Shown here piece after piece: positions 26,413-34,757 of a DNA stretch of 64,000 nt. The notes under the pieces are model-generated. The model saw only the letters and a program-made list of their open reading frames with translations. It was not told the DNA's origin and did no database searches. Position 1 is the stretch's first letter. The number at the start of each line of letters is the position of its first letter. A program made the translations under genes and the position numbers. Source of the stretch: Alphaproteobacteria bacterium (lineage in GTDB: Bacteria; Pseudomonadota; Alphaproteobacteria; Rhodobacterales; Rhodobacteraceae); contig JAUIAS010000007.1 in the NCBI GenBank assembly GCA_030425395.1, positions 1 through 64,000 on the forward strand, in the 5' to 3' direction.

Positions 26413-27045
26413 ATGGGACATGTGATCACCATCGCCCAACAGAAAGGCGGCGCGGGCAAGACGACGCTGGCCGTGAACCTTGCCGTCGGGTTCGCGCGCG
26501 CGGGTAAGAAGGTCGCGCTTGTTGACATTGATCCGCAAGGCAGCGCGGGCCGGTGGTTCATGACCCGGCTGGAAAACGGCGGGGCGCAGGATATTTCGTT
26601 TTCCACCGCCTCGGCATGGGGGGTGTCCTATGAGTGCCGCAAGCTGGCCGAAGACCATGACATCGTGATCATAGACACCCCGCCCAAGGCTGACAGCGAT
26701 CTGCGCCCCGCTCTGCGTGCGGCGGATCTGGCCCTTGTGCCGGTGGCTGCGTCGCATCTGGATTTGTGGGCGGTCGAGGTTGTCTTGTATCTGGCCGAAC
26801 GCGAAGCCAAGCCAGCGATGATCGTGATGACACGCGGGCGCAAGGGCACGCGACTGACCGGCGAGGTGCTGGACAAGGCCCGCGAAATGGATGCCGTGAT
26901 CGCGGATGCGGGTCTGTCGCATCGGGTGGTTTATGCCGAAACGCTGGGCCACGGCAAAGCGGCGATGGAGGCACGCAAAGGGCCCGCCCATGGCGAGGTT
27001 GTCGCCTTGTGCGACGAGGTCGAGGCATTGTTGCAGCGGCTTTGA
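26413..27045 (+). CDS. Solitary ParA-family ATPase
   Basis: A 210-residue P-loop ATPase. The deviant Walker A is [10 protein letters not shown] near residue 9 and IIDTPPK is Walker B. ATG at 26413 is followed directly by the family start [11 protein letters not shown]. Short ParA proteins position chromosomes, plasmids or protein clusters, usually with a ParB or adaptor; none is next to it. The role is probably MinD/ParA-like positioning of an unknown cargo. Confidence 0.88.
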   Translation: MGHVITIAQQKGGAGKTTLAVNLAVGFARAGKKVALVDIDPQGSAGRWFMTRLENGGAQDISFSTASAWGVSYECRKLAEDHDIVIIDTPPKADSDLRPALRAADLALVPVAASHLDLWAVEVVLYLAEREAKPAMIVMTRGRKGTRLTGEVLDKAREMDAVIADAGLSHRVVYAETLGHGKAAMEARKGPAHGEVVALCDEVEALLQRL

Positions 27046-27072
27046 TCCCTTGCGAAGGGCTGGTTCGGCATT

Positions 27073-28440
27073 TCAGCCTGTGGTGCCTGTCGTGGGCATC
27101 GTGCACAGGTCGATCAGCCGGCCAAAGCCGTCCCCATCGAGCGTATCGAACCGCGCGCAAAGCTCTTCGATCTCATCGGCGCGGGCGCGCCCCAATGCGT
27201 CGTCAGCCAGAAGGTGGAACTTGGCGCTGATCTCGGCGTCCGAGGCCGGATCATCCACATCGCCGCGCGGGGTGCGGGGCGGGCCGTCAAGGCGTCGGCC
27301 ATCCTTAAGGATCAGGGCCACCTGCGCCCAACGTTTCTCGACACTGCGGGCGGTCATCTCCGGGTCATCAATCAGAACGGTCGCATGGCTGAGCCGCAGG
27401 ATATCTGGGTCTTGCAGCGTCTGGGGCGTCAACTCTTGCGGGCCAATCGTGCCCCGGACGATCATCGCGGCAACGGGAAAGGCGATGGCGTAGCTGAATT
27501 CGTCCAGCGTCTGCGGGGCGTGCCCGGCCAACCGCGTGGCATAGTGGAAGGTGCGGATTTCCACGCCTTGAACGTCGTGATGGGTCAGGGCGTTGTCCCG
27601 TATCAATTGCTGCACCCCGTCCAGCGACGCATGCGCCCACCGGCAACACGGGTAAAGTTTGTAATGCGTGTGTTCCAGTGTCAGCCAATCCTGCCCCAAC
27701 CCGTGCCAGAACGGATCTGCGGCGGGGCCTTCGCATGTCAGCGCGGGCGCGCCGGTGAACCCTTCGCGCGCAAGGTAGGCCGCCGTGACGCCCGATGGCG
27801 CGCCCCAGCCGACGCCGTCGCGCAGCATGGTCGGGAAATCTATGCAGCGCATCATCTGGCTGCGCGGACCATGATATTCGCCGATCCCGGCCGCGTGTCG
27901 GATCTGCCCGGCATCGCAGCCCAGCATCCGCGCAACAGCCGCGGCGACCCCGACCGCCGTCCATGCCCCGGATGTGTGATAATCTGCGCAGGTGGCGTGC
28001 TGGACCTGACCCGCGCGATAGCTGACCTCGTAGGCGACGGCGAGCCAAGCGGCGAAATCCGCCCCCGTGACGTTGGCCCCGCCCGCCCGCAAGGCATCGG
28101 CCACAGCCAGCAAGGCGGGAAACACCGCAGAGCCCGCGTGCCCCTTGTTGGGGGTGGTGCCGTCATGGGCGTCGATGCTGTCCACGGTAAAGGCCCCGGC
28201 CATGGCGGCCCCTGCGGGGCTGAGCGCGCGGCCATCCATCAGCATACGTGCGCCTCCGGCGGTTCCGGTGCCGAACAGGGCCAGCGCCCCGCGTCGGGCA
28301 ATGCGCGACAGGTCCGTGGTGGACCCGATCGCGGCCACACCCATCGTATCGACAAAGCTGCGCCGCAGCAGCGTCAACAGATCGGCGGGCAGGTCGCGGA
28401 TTGTCGTGTCGGCGGCAAAATCAGCAAATCCACGTTGCAT
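27073..28440 (-). CDS. MmgE/PrpD family protein
   Basis: A 455-residue member of the 2-methylcitrate dehydratase-like superfamily. Diagnostic stretches are SIDAHDGTTPNKGHAGSAVF, YHTSGAWTAVGVAAA, and YPCCRWAHASLDG. No other methylcitrate-cycle gene is nearby, so assignment to propionate metabolism is not supported; many members have other dehydratase or isomerase roles such as cis-aconitate decarboxylase. Convergent with the ParA gene. Confidence 0.85.
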   Translation of the reverse strand: MQRGFADFAADTTIRDLPADLLTLLRRSFVDTMGVAAIGSTTDLSRIARRGALALFGTGTAGGARMLMDGRALSPAGAAMAGAFTVDSIDAHDGTTPNKGHAGSAVFPALLAVADALRAGGANVTGADFAAWLAVAYEVSYRAGQVQHATCADYHTSGAWTAVGVAAAVARMLGCDAGQIRHAAGIGEYHGPRSQMMRCIDFPTMLRDGVGWGAPSGVTAAYLAREGFTGAPALTCEGPAADPFWHGLGQDWLTLEHTHYKLYPCCRWAHASLDGVQQLIRDNALTHHDVQGVEIRTFHYATRLAGHAPQTLDEFSYAIAFPVAAMIVRGTIGPQELTPQTLQDPDILRLSHATVLIDDPEMTARSVEKRWAQVALILKDGRRLDGPPRTPRGDVDDPASDAEISAKFHLLADDALGRARADEIEELCARFDTLDGDGFGRLIDLCTMPTTGTTG

Positions 28441-28537
28441 CGCGGTGATCCCCTTGTGGCCCTTTGAGCATCACTGTGACTTGCGGGCTCAATCTTGGGA
28501 AGCTGGAATGCGCGGTGCCGGACGGGATTATCGGGTG

Positions 28538-29761
28538 TCAGAACTCCAAATCATAGTTCACCCGCACCTCGACATCATCGGTGCCCTGCAAAATCTCGCC
28601 GCCATTGATGTGCATGTTGAGGCTTCCGGCACCGCTGTCATAGATGAACCCGGCACCCACGCGCGGCGTGTTATGCGTTATGGTGCCATTGATTCCGTCA
28701 TCAAACCGCATGAAATCCGCACCAAGGCTCAGATAGGGGCGGAACGGCGCACCCGCGTTAAAGGACGCACGGGTCCCGATGGAGCCGGTAAAGGACGAAA
28801 TATCCCGCGCGACAAGCGCTCCGGCCGCCGGGTGATCCTCGGTAAAGCCGGACAGCCCAAGGTAAGACACGATTTCCGTATTTCCGATCATGTAATCGGC
28901 ATTGACCGTCACGCCCAGCGCGCGGCGGTCCGCCTGATAGCGGGTGCCTCCGACTGTATAGTCAGGCTGCGCAAACAGCGCATACCCGGTTACGGAATAG
29001 CGATCCCCGAATTCCATCTTCACATAAGGACCAAAGGACACCCCGTCGGATTCGACGATGACGCCCCCGATGTTCAGATCGCTCTGGCCCATGGACAGGA
29101 TCAGGCCCAACCGCTTGCCCATACCGATTTCGAAATCGGTGCCGAATGACAATTCATAGCTTTCGCCGTCAATGGCACCGGAATAGCTACGGCCCTGAAG
29201 CGAGACCCACCCGTTATAGACAGTGTCCGCACCGCTGGTTGAAAAGAACAGCCCGTTCCGGGTCACAGTGCGCGACGTTCCCGACAGCGCCGAATTTACC
29301 GCGCCACCCACCGCATTGACGGATGCTCCGGCAGCCAACGTCGCCCCCTGTCCTTGCGCCGATCCTGCACCGGACGATGGGGTCTGCGCCCCGCCCCCAC
29401 CCGGTGCCGCGCCCGCAGAACAGGTGAGGGTATCCGCGATCACGCCGCCGGTCTTTTCAAACGTGTAGGTGCCGGTGACGGCCGCGGCAAAGACATGCCC
29501 CGCGCAGGACAACCCGCCGTAGATGAACCCGCATTGCGCCACTGTGCTCCCGACCTCGACGCTATAGGCCGAACTGCCCGATCCAGCGGTCACTGTGACC
29601 TGCTCTCCGGCCTGCAAATTGACGGTGAGCGTCGATCCGATAGAGGGCATCTGATGGCCAACGATTTGCGCGCAAGTCGCAGGACTGGCCAAAACGGGAG
29701 AAGCAAGGGAAACGGTAAGGACAGCGGCGGCAGCAGTGGCGGCGGCGGGAAGGCGGATCAT
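28538..29761 (-). CDS. Autotransporter-type outer-membrane protein with short passenger
   Basis: A 407-residue protein. Signal peptide at residues 1-25. The passenger is only ~95 residues and contains four Cys (near 30, 77, 86, 118), likely two disulfides. A Gly/Ala/Gln-rich linker follows (GGGGAQTPSSGAGSAQGQGA), then about 240 residues of barrel-type strands ending VRVNYDLEF with terminal Phe. It would present a small disulfide-bonded domain at the surface. GAGG precedes ATG at 29761. Confidence 0.75.
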   Translation of the reverse strand: MIRLPAAATAAAAVLTVSLASPVLASPATCAQIVGHQMPSIGSTLTVNLQAGEQVTVTAGSGSSAYSVEVGSTVAQCGFIYGGLSCAGHVFAAAVTGTYTFEKTGGVIADTLTCSAGAAPGGGGAQTPSSGAGSAQGQGATLAAGASVNAVGGAVNSALSGTSRTVTRNGLFFSTSGADTVYNGWVSLQGRSYSGAIDGESYELSFGTDFEIGMGKRLGLILSMGQSDLNIGGVIVESDGVSFGPYVKMEFGDRYSVTGYALFAQPDYTVGGTRYQADRRALGVTVNADYMIGNTEIVSYLGLSGFTEDHPAAGALVARDISSFTGSIGTRASFNAGAPFRPYLSLGADFMRFDDGINGTITHNTPRVGAGFIYDSGAGSLNMHINGGEILQGTDDVEVRVNYDLEF

Positions 29762-30003
29762 AAGGAAACCTCGAACGAAACAGAGACATCAATTCCCGTC
29801 TCACCGAACGCACGCTGAGATTGACAACATCTGAACGAGGGCGGGCCTAAGAAGAAAAGCAAACGGCGCGCTGCCCGTCAAGGTTGGGACAACACCTTGG
29901 GAGGGGGACATCATGCAGCCCAAAAAGAAGGATATGATATGGATCAATTCGCAAGTGGTCCGGATGCGCGTAGACTGAGGCAGACAAGAAATGGAGGTGC
30001 TTC

Positions 30004-30411
30004 ATGTATCATAATATCCTCGTGCCGATTTCATTCGACCCCGACCGCGATACCACCGCACCTGTCAAACTGGCAGGCATTCTGGCGACAGAGAACGCAC
30101 GCATCACCCTGTTGCACGTGATCGAAGACGTGCCGAGCTATGCGATTTCCTATCTCCCGGCGGAATACGTGGCCGAAAGCCAGAAGGCCGTCACCGAAGA
30201 GATCGAGGCGCTGGCCGCCAATGTGCCCGGAGCAACCGGTGTGGTGGTGCATGGCCATTCGGCCCGGTCGATCCTCGACTATGCCGAAGAACACGGTGCC
30301 GACCTGATCGTCATCGCATCGCACCGGCCCGGAATGCAGGATCTTTTGCTGGGATCGACCGCGTCGCAGGTTGTGCGCCACGCGAAATCTGCGGTGCACA
30401 TCATCCGATGA
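30004..30411 (+). CDS. Universal stress protein, UspA family
   Basis: A 135-residue cytoplasmic stress protein. The ATP-binding pattern is present: ILVPISFD at the start, then IVIASHRPGMQDLLLGSTAS, matching Gx2Gx9G(S/T). GGAGG lies upstream of the ATG. The stop overlaps the next start (ATGA), so the following secreted protein is translationally coupled. Confidence 0.93.
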   Translation: MYHNILVPISFDPDRDTTAPVKLAGILATENARITLLHVIEDVPSYAISYLPAEYVAESQKAVTEEIEALAANVPGATGVVVHGHSARSILDYAEEHGADLIVIASHRPGMQDLLLGSTASQVVRHAKSAVHIIR

Positions 30412-30944
30412 CCAATACCCCACGCATTCTGCTGACGGCGTTTTTCCTGGCGGCGGGACTGGTGGGTGTTCTGACGACCCCGGCCCCGGCTCAGGGGTGG
30501 CTGTCGCAGGGTATCACCCTTGAGCAATCACAGCGCGTGGCCGACACGCTCGATGATGGCGTTGCCGCATGCCTTCAGGTGCCGATCACCTATCAGCCCG
30601 ATTGCGTGGGGCAGGTGTTTCGCGATGCGGCGCGGCAACTGGCCAACAATGCCGATTATTGGGAAGCCGAGGTCGCGCTGACCCGCGTGTCGCGAAACGC
30701 GGCGATGCTTGTGCGGTCCATGAAGGATGAGGACGCGGACCGGTTGCGCCACGATGGCAACCGGCTGCGCGCGGTCACCTCACCTGCGGGCGGGGTGCAA
30801 TACCTTGGCGACCTAGTCACCGAGGCCGCAGGAACGGTCCGGTCGCTCAGCGCTTACGAGGTCAGGCTGTTTGCACCGATTGCAGAGGCGTTGAACGACA
30901 TCGCGAGCAGGCTGTCAACGGGTCGCGACGGGAGCGCATCGTGA
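30408..30944 (+). CDS. Exported hypothetical protein
   Basis: A 178-residue protein I do not recognise. Signal peptide at residues 1-28 (ending PAPAQ). The mature part is helical with two Cys (ACLQVPITYQPDC), probably a disulfide. Coupled to the upstream UspA gene by a 4 bp overlap, hinting at a shared stress response. Confidence 0.75.
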   Translation: MTNTPRILLTAFFLAAGLVGVLTTPAPAQGWLSQGITLEQSQRVADTLDDGVAACLQVPITYQPDCVGQVFRDAARQLANNADYWEAEVALTRVSRNAAMLVRSMKDEDADRLRHDGNRLRAVTSPAGGVQYLGDLVTEAAGTVRSLSAYEVRLFAPIAEALNDIASRLSTGRDGSAS

Positions 30945-31000
30945 CGGGGACGTCTTGATTGCCCCTTGTCCAAGGGTGCCTTGCAGGCTAGCTCGGGCGT

Positions 31001-31549
31001 ATGGATAGAACCGATTTTCCCCCTCTTGCCACGCGGCAAGAGCTTCCCGATGCGCTGACCGTATTGCTGCACGAGTTTCCGCGCCTGAGGTGGGCGGAGC
31101 ACCCCAATTTCGGGCGGCTCGCCGATTTCTGGATGCAGCGGCACGGCATGTTTCGCCAGTTGTGCGGCGTTCTTGAACAGGACGTGATCGCCCTGCAGGA
31201 CAAACAGATGGGCTTTGATGCCTATGCGCCGCGCCTGTCGCGGTTCGCGGGCATGCTGTTGAACGAATTGCATGGCCATCATCAAATCGAGGACGTCCAT
31301 TATTTCCCAAAGCTGTCACAGCTCGATCCCCGGCTTGAGCGCGGGTTTGATCTGCTGGACGCCGACCATCACAGCATGGACAGCCTGCTGCACGCGATGG
31401 CCACAGGGGCGAACGGGGTTCTTCAAGGTGGCGAGCCGGGTCCATTCGCGGATCAGCTTGCCGATTTCCGCAGAATGCTCTTCCGGCATCTGGAGGACGA
31501 AGAAGACCTGATCGTCCCGGTCATGCTGAAAACCGGATTTAATGGATGA
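31001..31549 (+). CDS. Hemerythrin-like domain protein
   Basis: A 182-residue four-helix protein with di-iron-type ligands: RHGMF, HGHHQIED (HxxxE-like), DADHHSMD and RHLEDEED. Such proteins bind oxygen or nitric oxide or sense iron. The first helix His spacing is looser than in classic hemerythrin. The stop overlaps the DUF5665 start by 4 bp (ATGA). It shares orientation with the UspA pair, suggesting a small stress or redox operon. Confidence 0.8.
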   Translation: MDRTDFPPLATRQELPDALTVLLHEFPRLRWAEHPNFGRLADFWMQRHGMFRQLCGVLEQDVIALQDKQMGFDAYAPRLSRFAGMLLNELHGHHQIEDVHYFPKLSQLDPRLERGFDLLDADHHSMDSLLHAMATGANGVLQGGEPGPFADQLADFRRMLFRHLEDEEDLIVPVMLKTGFNG

Positions 31550-31827
31550 CCCAGACCAACGACCGTGATGACCTGACCCGCGAGGTATCCGAACTGCGTG
31601 CGCAGGTCGAATTGCTGAACCAGCACAAATACCTGCGGGTGATGAATTCGCTGCCGCGTATGCTGGCCTATAACTTTGCGCGCGGGCTTGCGGTGGGGCT
31701 TGGCACGGTGTTGGGGGCGTCGGCGTTGCTGTCCCTTTTGGTCTGGGCGCTGTCCACCATCAACTTTATCCCGGTGATCGGGGATTGGGCGAACCAGATC
31801 GTGAACGAAATCAACGCAGGCCGCTAG
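31546..31827 (+). CDS. DUF5665 membrane protein
   Basis: A 93-residue protein with an N-terminal acidic coiled coil (DDLTREVSELRAQVELLNQH) and one or two membrane segments near residues 46-75 (GLAVGLGTVLGASALLSLLV). This matches the DUF5665 pattern. Coupled to the hemerythrin gene. Its TAG shares the palindrome CTAG with the stop of the convergent phosphatase gene. Confidence 0.8.
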   Translation: MTQTNDRDDLTREVSELRAQVELLNQHKYLRVMNSLPRMLAYNFARGLAVGLGTVLGASALLSLLVWALSTINFIPVIGDWANQIVNEINAGR

Positions 31828-32366
31828 GGCGCGATCAGGATAGAGCCCAGCACCTGAACCGCGTCGCCGTCCAGCCGGATCACCAGCACCTCGCCCGATC
31901 TGGTCCCGCGTCCGGTCAGTGCCGAGATATTGACCTGATGACTGACCAGCATCAGCCGCTGTCCCGCGTTCTGTTGCAAAAGCTCCCGCGTCTGGCGTGT
32001 CTGTTCATCACGGGTGCTGAAATCGGCAAAAAAGGAATTGAGCGACGGCCAGTCCGACACCGGCCCCATATCCAATAGCTGCGCCGTTTCGCGTGTGCGG
32101 CACCATTGGCTGGAAAGGATCGCGTCGAACGAAATCCCCCGATCCGCAAACGCCGCACCGATGGCGCGGGCCTGTGCGCGCCCGCGCGCATCCAGATTGC
32201 GCTGGGTGGTGCAATCGTTCAGCCGAAACCGCGCGGGATCGCCGGTGCCGGGGGCCAACGCGTGACGCATGATCGCCACCGCCCCCGGTTGATCCAACGC
32301 ATCCCAGTCATTCGCCGAAACGGCGGTGGTCATCAGAATCAAACACAGCGAAATCAATCTCATCAT
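31824..32366 (-). CDS. Exported histidine phosphatase family protein
   Basis: A 180-residue phosphoglycerate-mutase-fold phosphatase. Signal peptide at about residues 1-18. The catalytic motif is IMRHALAPGTG (Arg-His with Ala in place of Gly), the second Arg is in SSQWCRTRETAQ, and the second His is in LVSHQVNISAL. Probably periplasmic, substrate unknown. Its 3' end overlaps the DUF5665 gene by four bases. Confidence 0.85.
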   Translation of the reverse strand: MMRLISLCLILMTTAVSANDWDALDQPGAVAIMRHALAPGTGDPARFRLNDCTTQRNLDARGRAQARAIGAAFADRGISFDAILSSQWCRTRETAQLLDMGPVSDWPSLNSFFADFSTRDEQTRQTRELLQQNAGQRLMLVSHQVNISALTGRGTRSGEVLVIRLDGDAVQVLGSILIAP

Positions 32367-32459
32367 GCCTGTGAACTAGGCGCGAAACCGCGCGCGTCCA
32401 GAACTTTGGTTTCACCTAATGAAGTCCTGTGCAATTATTCCGGCAAAAGGATACCGCGT

Positions 32460-33275
32460 ATGACTGGCCTTCCGGTGATTGGCGCACAGATGACTGTGCT
32501 GGATATCGACCGCCATAGAAACTGGCTGTTCGACCATGATCGGGATCTGGAACTCGCTGAATTCACTATGCTCGACGTTCTGGAGAAACCGGACCTTTTC
32601 ATCGAGATGGCGCACCAGAAACTGGATGGCTGGAACGGACGGCTGAGCATCCACGGTCCGTTTTCGGGGTTTTCGCTGGATACGCGCGACAAGGACGTGC
32701 GCGTCGTGGTGCAAAGGCGACTGTCACAGGCATTGGACGTCTGCGCGCGACTGGGGGCCAATCAGATGGTCCTGCATTCGCCATTCGACCGCTGGGATGC
32801 GGATAACCAAGACAACAGGCCGGGGGCACACGCCGCACATACAGAGGCAATCGTCGAATCACTGGCCCCTGCCCTGCTGCGGGCCGAAGCGCTGGGTGTT
32901 GAACTGGTTCTTGAGAACATCCGCGACACGGATCCGGCCCATCGCGCGGCCGTTGTCGCGGTCGCGGATACGCGCGCGCTGCGCCTGTCGGTGGATGTCG
33001 GACATGCGTTCTGGGCCGAAACCGTTCACGACGCGCCGGACGTTGCCCAATGGGTGCACGCCGCCGGGGCCGATCTGGCGCATGTGCACCTGCAAGACAG
33101 CGACGGCCAAGCCGACCGGCACTGGATTCCCGGCGACGGGACATTGCCTTTTGACGCGGTGTTTTCCGCGCTTGCAGAAACCGGTGCGGCACCGCGCCTG
33201 ATTGTCGAAATCAAGAATTACGACCGTATCGCGGAAGGGGCCGCGCATTTTGCGAGCCGCGGACTGGCGGTTTAG
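32460..33275 (+). CDS. Sugar phosphate isomerase/epimerase-like TIM barrel
   Basis: A 271-residue member of the xylose isomerase/AP endonuclease 2 TIM-barrel family. Typical metal-site stretches are SIHGPFSG, VLHSPFD, LVLENIRD, SVDVGHAFW and HVHLQDSDG, ending in VEIKNY. ATG at 32460 is used; the frame continues upstream antisense to the phosphatase and is not believed. Substrate unknown. Confidence 0.85.
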   Translation: MTGLPVIGAQMTVLDIDRHRNWLFDHDRDLELAEFTMLDVLEKPDLFIEMAHQKLDGWNGRLSIHGPFSGFSLDTRDKDVRVVVQRRLSQALDVCARLGANQMVLHSPFDRWDADNQDNRPGAHAAHTEAIVESLAPALLRAEALGVELVLENIRDTDPAHRAAVVAVADTRALRLSVDVGHAFWAETVHDAPDVAQWVHAAGADLAHVHLQDSDGQADRHWIPGDGTLPFDAVFSALAETGAAPRLIVEIKNYDRIAEGAAHFASRGLAV

Positions 33276-33435
33276 CATACACGTCTGGCCCGACGCGGTT
33301 TTCCGATGTGATGGCCACCAGCAGGCAGGCTGAACCCCGCGCCCCGTCACACCAGACCGGTTGCCGGTCCATACACCCATGCGTGCAAACGAATTCCCTG
33401 TGGACGGCTGCAGATGCGATAGTTAGTGTCGGCCA

Positions 33436-33447
33436 CGTTACGTAACG
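33436..33447. promoter_or_regulatory. 12 bp palindrome before the cyclase gene
   Basis: CGTTACGTAACG, a perfect dyad ending 10 bp before the cyclase start. Candidate operator; no regulator is assigned. Confidence 0.4.
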
Positions 33448-33457
33448 GAATTGGTTC

Positions 33458-34573
33458 ATGTCCGAAACGCCCAAAAGACGCCCACGCCGGAGACTTTCCG
33501 CTATTCTTGCGGCCGATGTTGTCGGTTTCAGCAAGTTGATGGCGACCAATGAGCAGGGCACGCATGATGCGCTCAAGGCGCATCGCGAGCATGTGTTCGA
33601 TCCCTGCGTGGACAACTATGGCGGGCGCATTGTCAAACTGATCGGAGATGGGGCGCTGGTGGAATTTGCCAGCGCGGTGGATGCCGTGGAATGCGGCATC
33701 GCGGTCCAGACGCGGATGCATGAAATCAATTCGGAAACCACCGATCCAATCAAGATCGTGCTGCGGATCGGCATCAACGTAGGCGATATCATCATCGACG
33801 GTGACGATATCTATGGCGATGGCGTGAACGTGGCCGCCCGCCTTGAGGCGCTGGCCACACCCGGCAATGTCTGTGTGTCGGGTGCGGTCTATGATCAGGT
33901 CCGTGACAAGATTGCGGTGAATTTCGCCGATCTCGGCCCGCACCATGTCAAGAATATCGACCGCCCCGTTGCCGTTTATGAGGCAAGCCTTGGCGGATCA
34001 GACACCCATATGCGCCACCTTGAGGCGATATGCGAGGCCGCCGGACTGCCCCCCGGCACGATGAGCCACGGCGACCCCATCGAAATGGCCACCGAAATCG
34101 GCAAGTCGCTGCGCACCCTGACCGAGGAATTGTCCGAGCTTCTGCACGACCGCGCGTCGGCCCGCCGTTCGGTGCGGTCCGGGCAGGTCACGATGATCGG
34201 TCGCGAGGGGAACAACCCTCTCAAATTCATGCCGACCCCCGAACAGGCGCTCGCTGCGATGTTCGGTCCCGAACGGCCCGGTTTCCAGCGCGGCGCAACC
34301 GCGTTGCGCGACAGCTTTGCCGATGTCCGCGATCACCAGACCTCGAGCCAGACGGCCTTGAAGCCGGCGCTGGAACGGCTGTTGGAAGACCTCACCCCCG
34401 AGGCGATCGAGGCGCGCACATCCAAGGGCGGGTTTCTCAATAACCGCAAGGCAAAATCCTGGGAAACCTTTGTGGAACGCTGGGACGCCAAGACAAAATC
34501 GCACCACAATGGAATGCTGGATATCTTCATGGCCTATTACGCCGAGGCCTATGACGAACACAGCAGCGACTAG
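33458..34573 (+). CDS. Class III nucleotidyl cyclase fused to a TagH/Fha-like C-terminal domain
   Basis: A 371-residue protein with two parts. Residues 13-175 form a class III cyclase: metal Asp D20 (AADVVGF) and D64 (KLIGDGALVEF), purine-selecting K60 and D121 (adenylyl-type), transition-state N124 and R128 (GDGVNVAARLE). All key residues are present, so activity is expected. Residues ~215-371 resemble the C-terminal domain of type VI secretion TagH/Fha proteins: GNNPLKFMPTPEQAL, then LRDSFADVRDHQ, then RKAKSWETFVERW and AYYAEAYDE. No FHA domain or other type VI genes are present in the window. The domain pairing is unusual; the C-terminal assignment is by motif memory. Confidence 0.8.
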   Translation: MSETPKRRPRRRLSAILAADVVGFSKLMATNEQGTHDALKAHREHVFDPCVDNYGGRIVKLIGDGALVEFASAVDAVECGIAVQTRMHEINSETTDPIKIVLRIGINVGDIIIDGDDIYGDGVNVAARLEALATPGNVCVSGAVYDQVRDKIAVNFADLGPHHVKNIDRPVAVYEASLGGSDTHMRHLEAICEAAGLPPGTMSHGDPIEMATEIGKSLRTLTEELSELLHDRASARRSVRSGQVTMIGREGNNPLKFMPTPEQALAAMFGPERPGFQRGATALRDSFADVRDHQTSSQTALKPALERLLEDLTPEAIEARTSKGGFLNNRKAKSWETFVERWDAKTKSHHNGMLDIFMAYYAEAYDEHSSD

Positions 34574-34757
34574 CCAATCCCGAAACACAGCAACGTGTCC
34601 AAGCAGCTGAGAAAACAGCGTGCGGGAACACGGTATCCGTGCAGAGAGGTCTGCGCCGGGTCGTGGCTGTTGCCGTTTTGGGTGCCGTGACGGAAATTCC
34701 TGCAGGCTTGCTATTGCGCCGGTTGCCCCTAGGCTGTGCGCAAACAAGGAGGACAAC

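Noticed and set aside
27073-28440. Methylcitrate cycle prpD
   Set aside because: No prpB or prpC beside it, and the MmgE/PrpD family is functionally diverse.
33458-34573. Type VI secretion locus
   Set aside because: Only the TagH-like domain was seen; no tss genes lie in the window.
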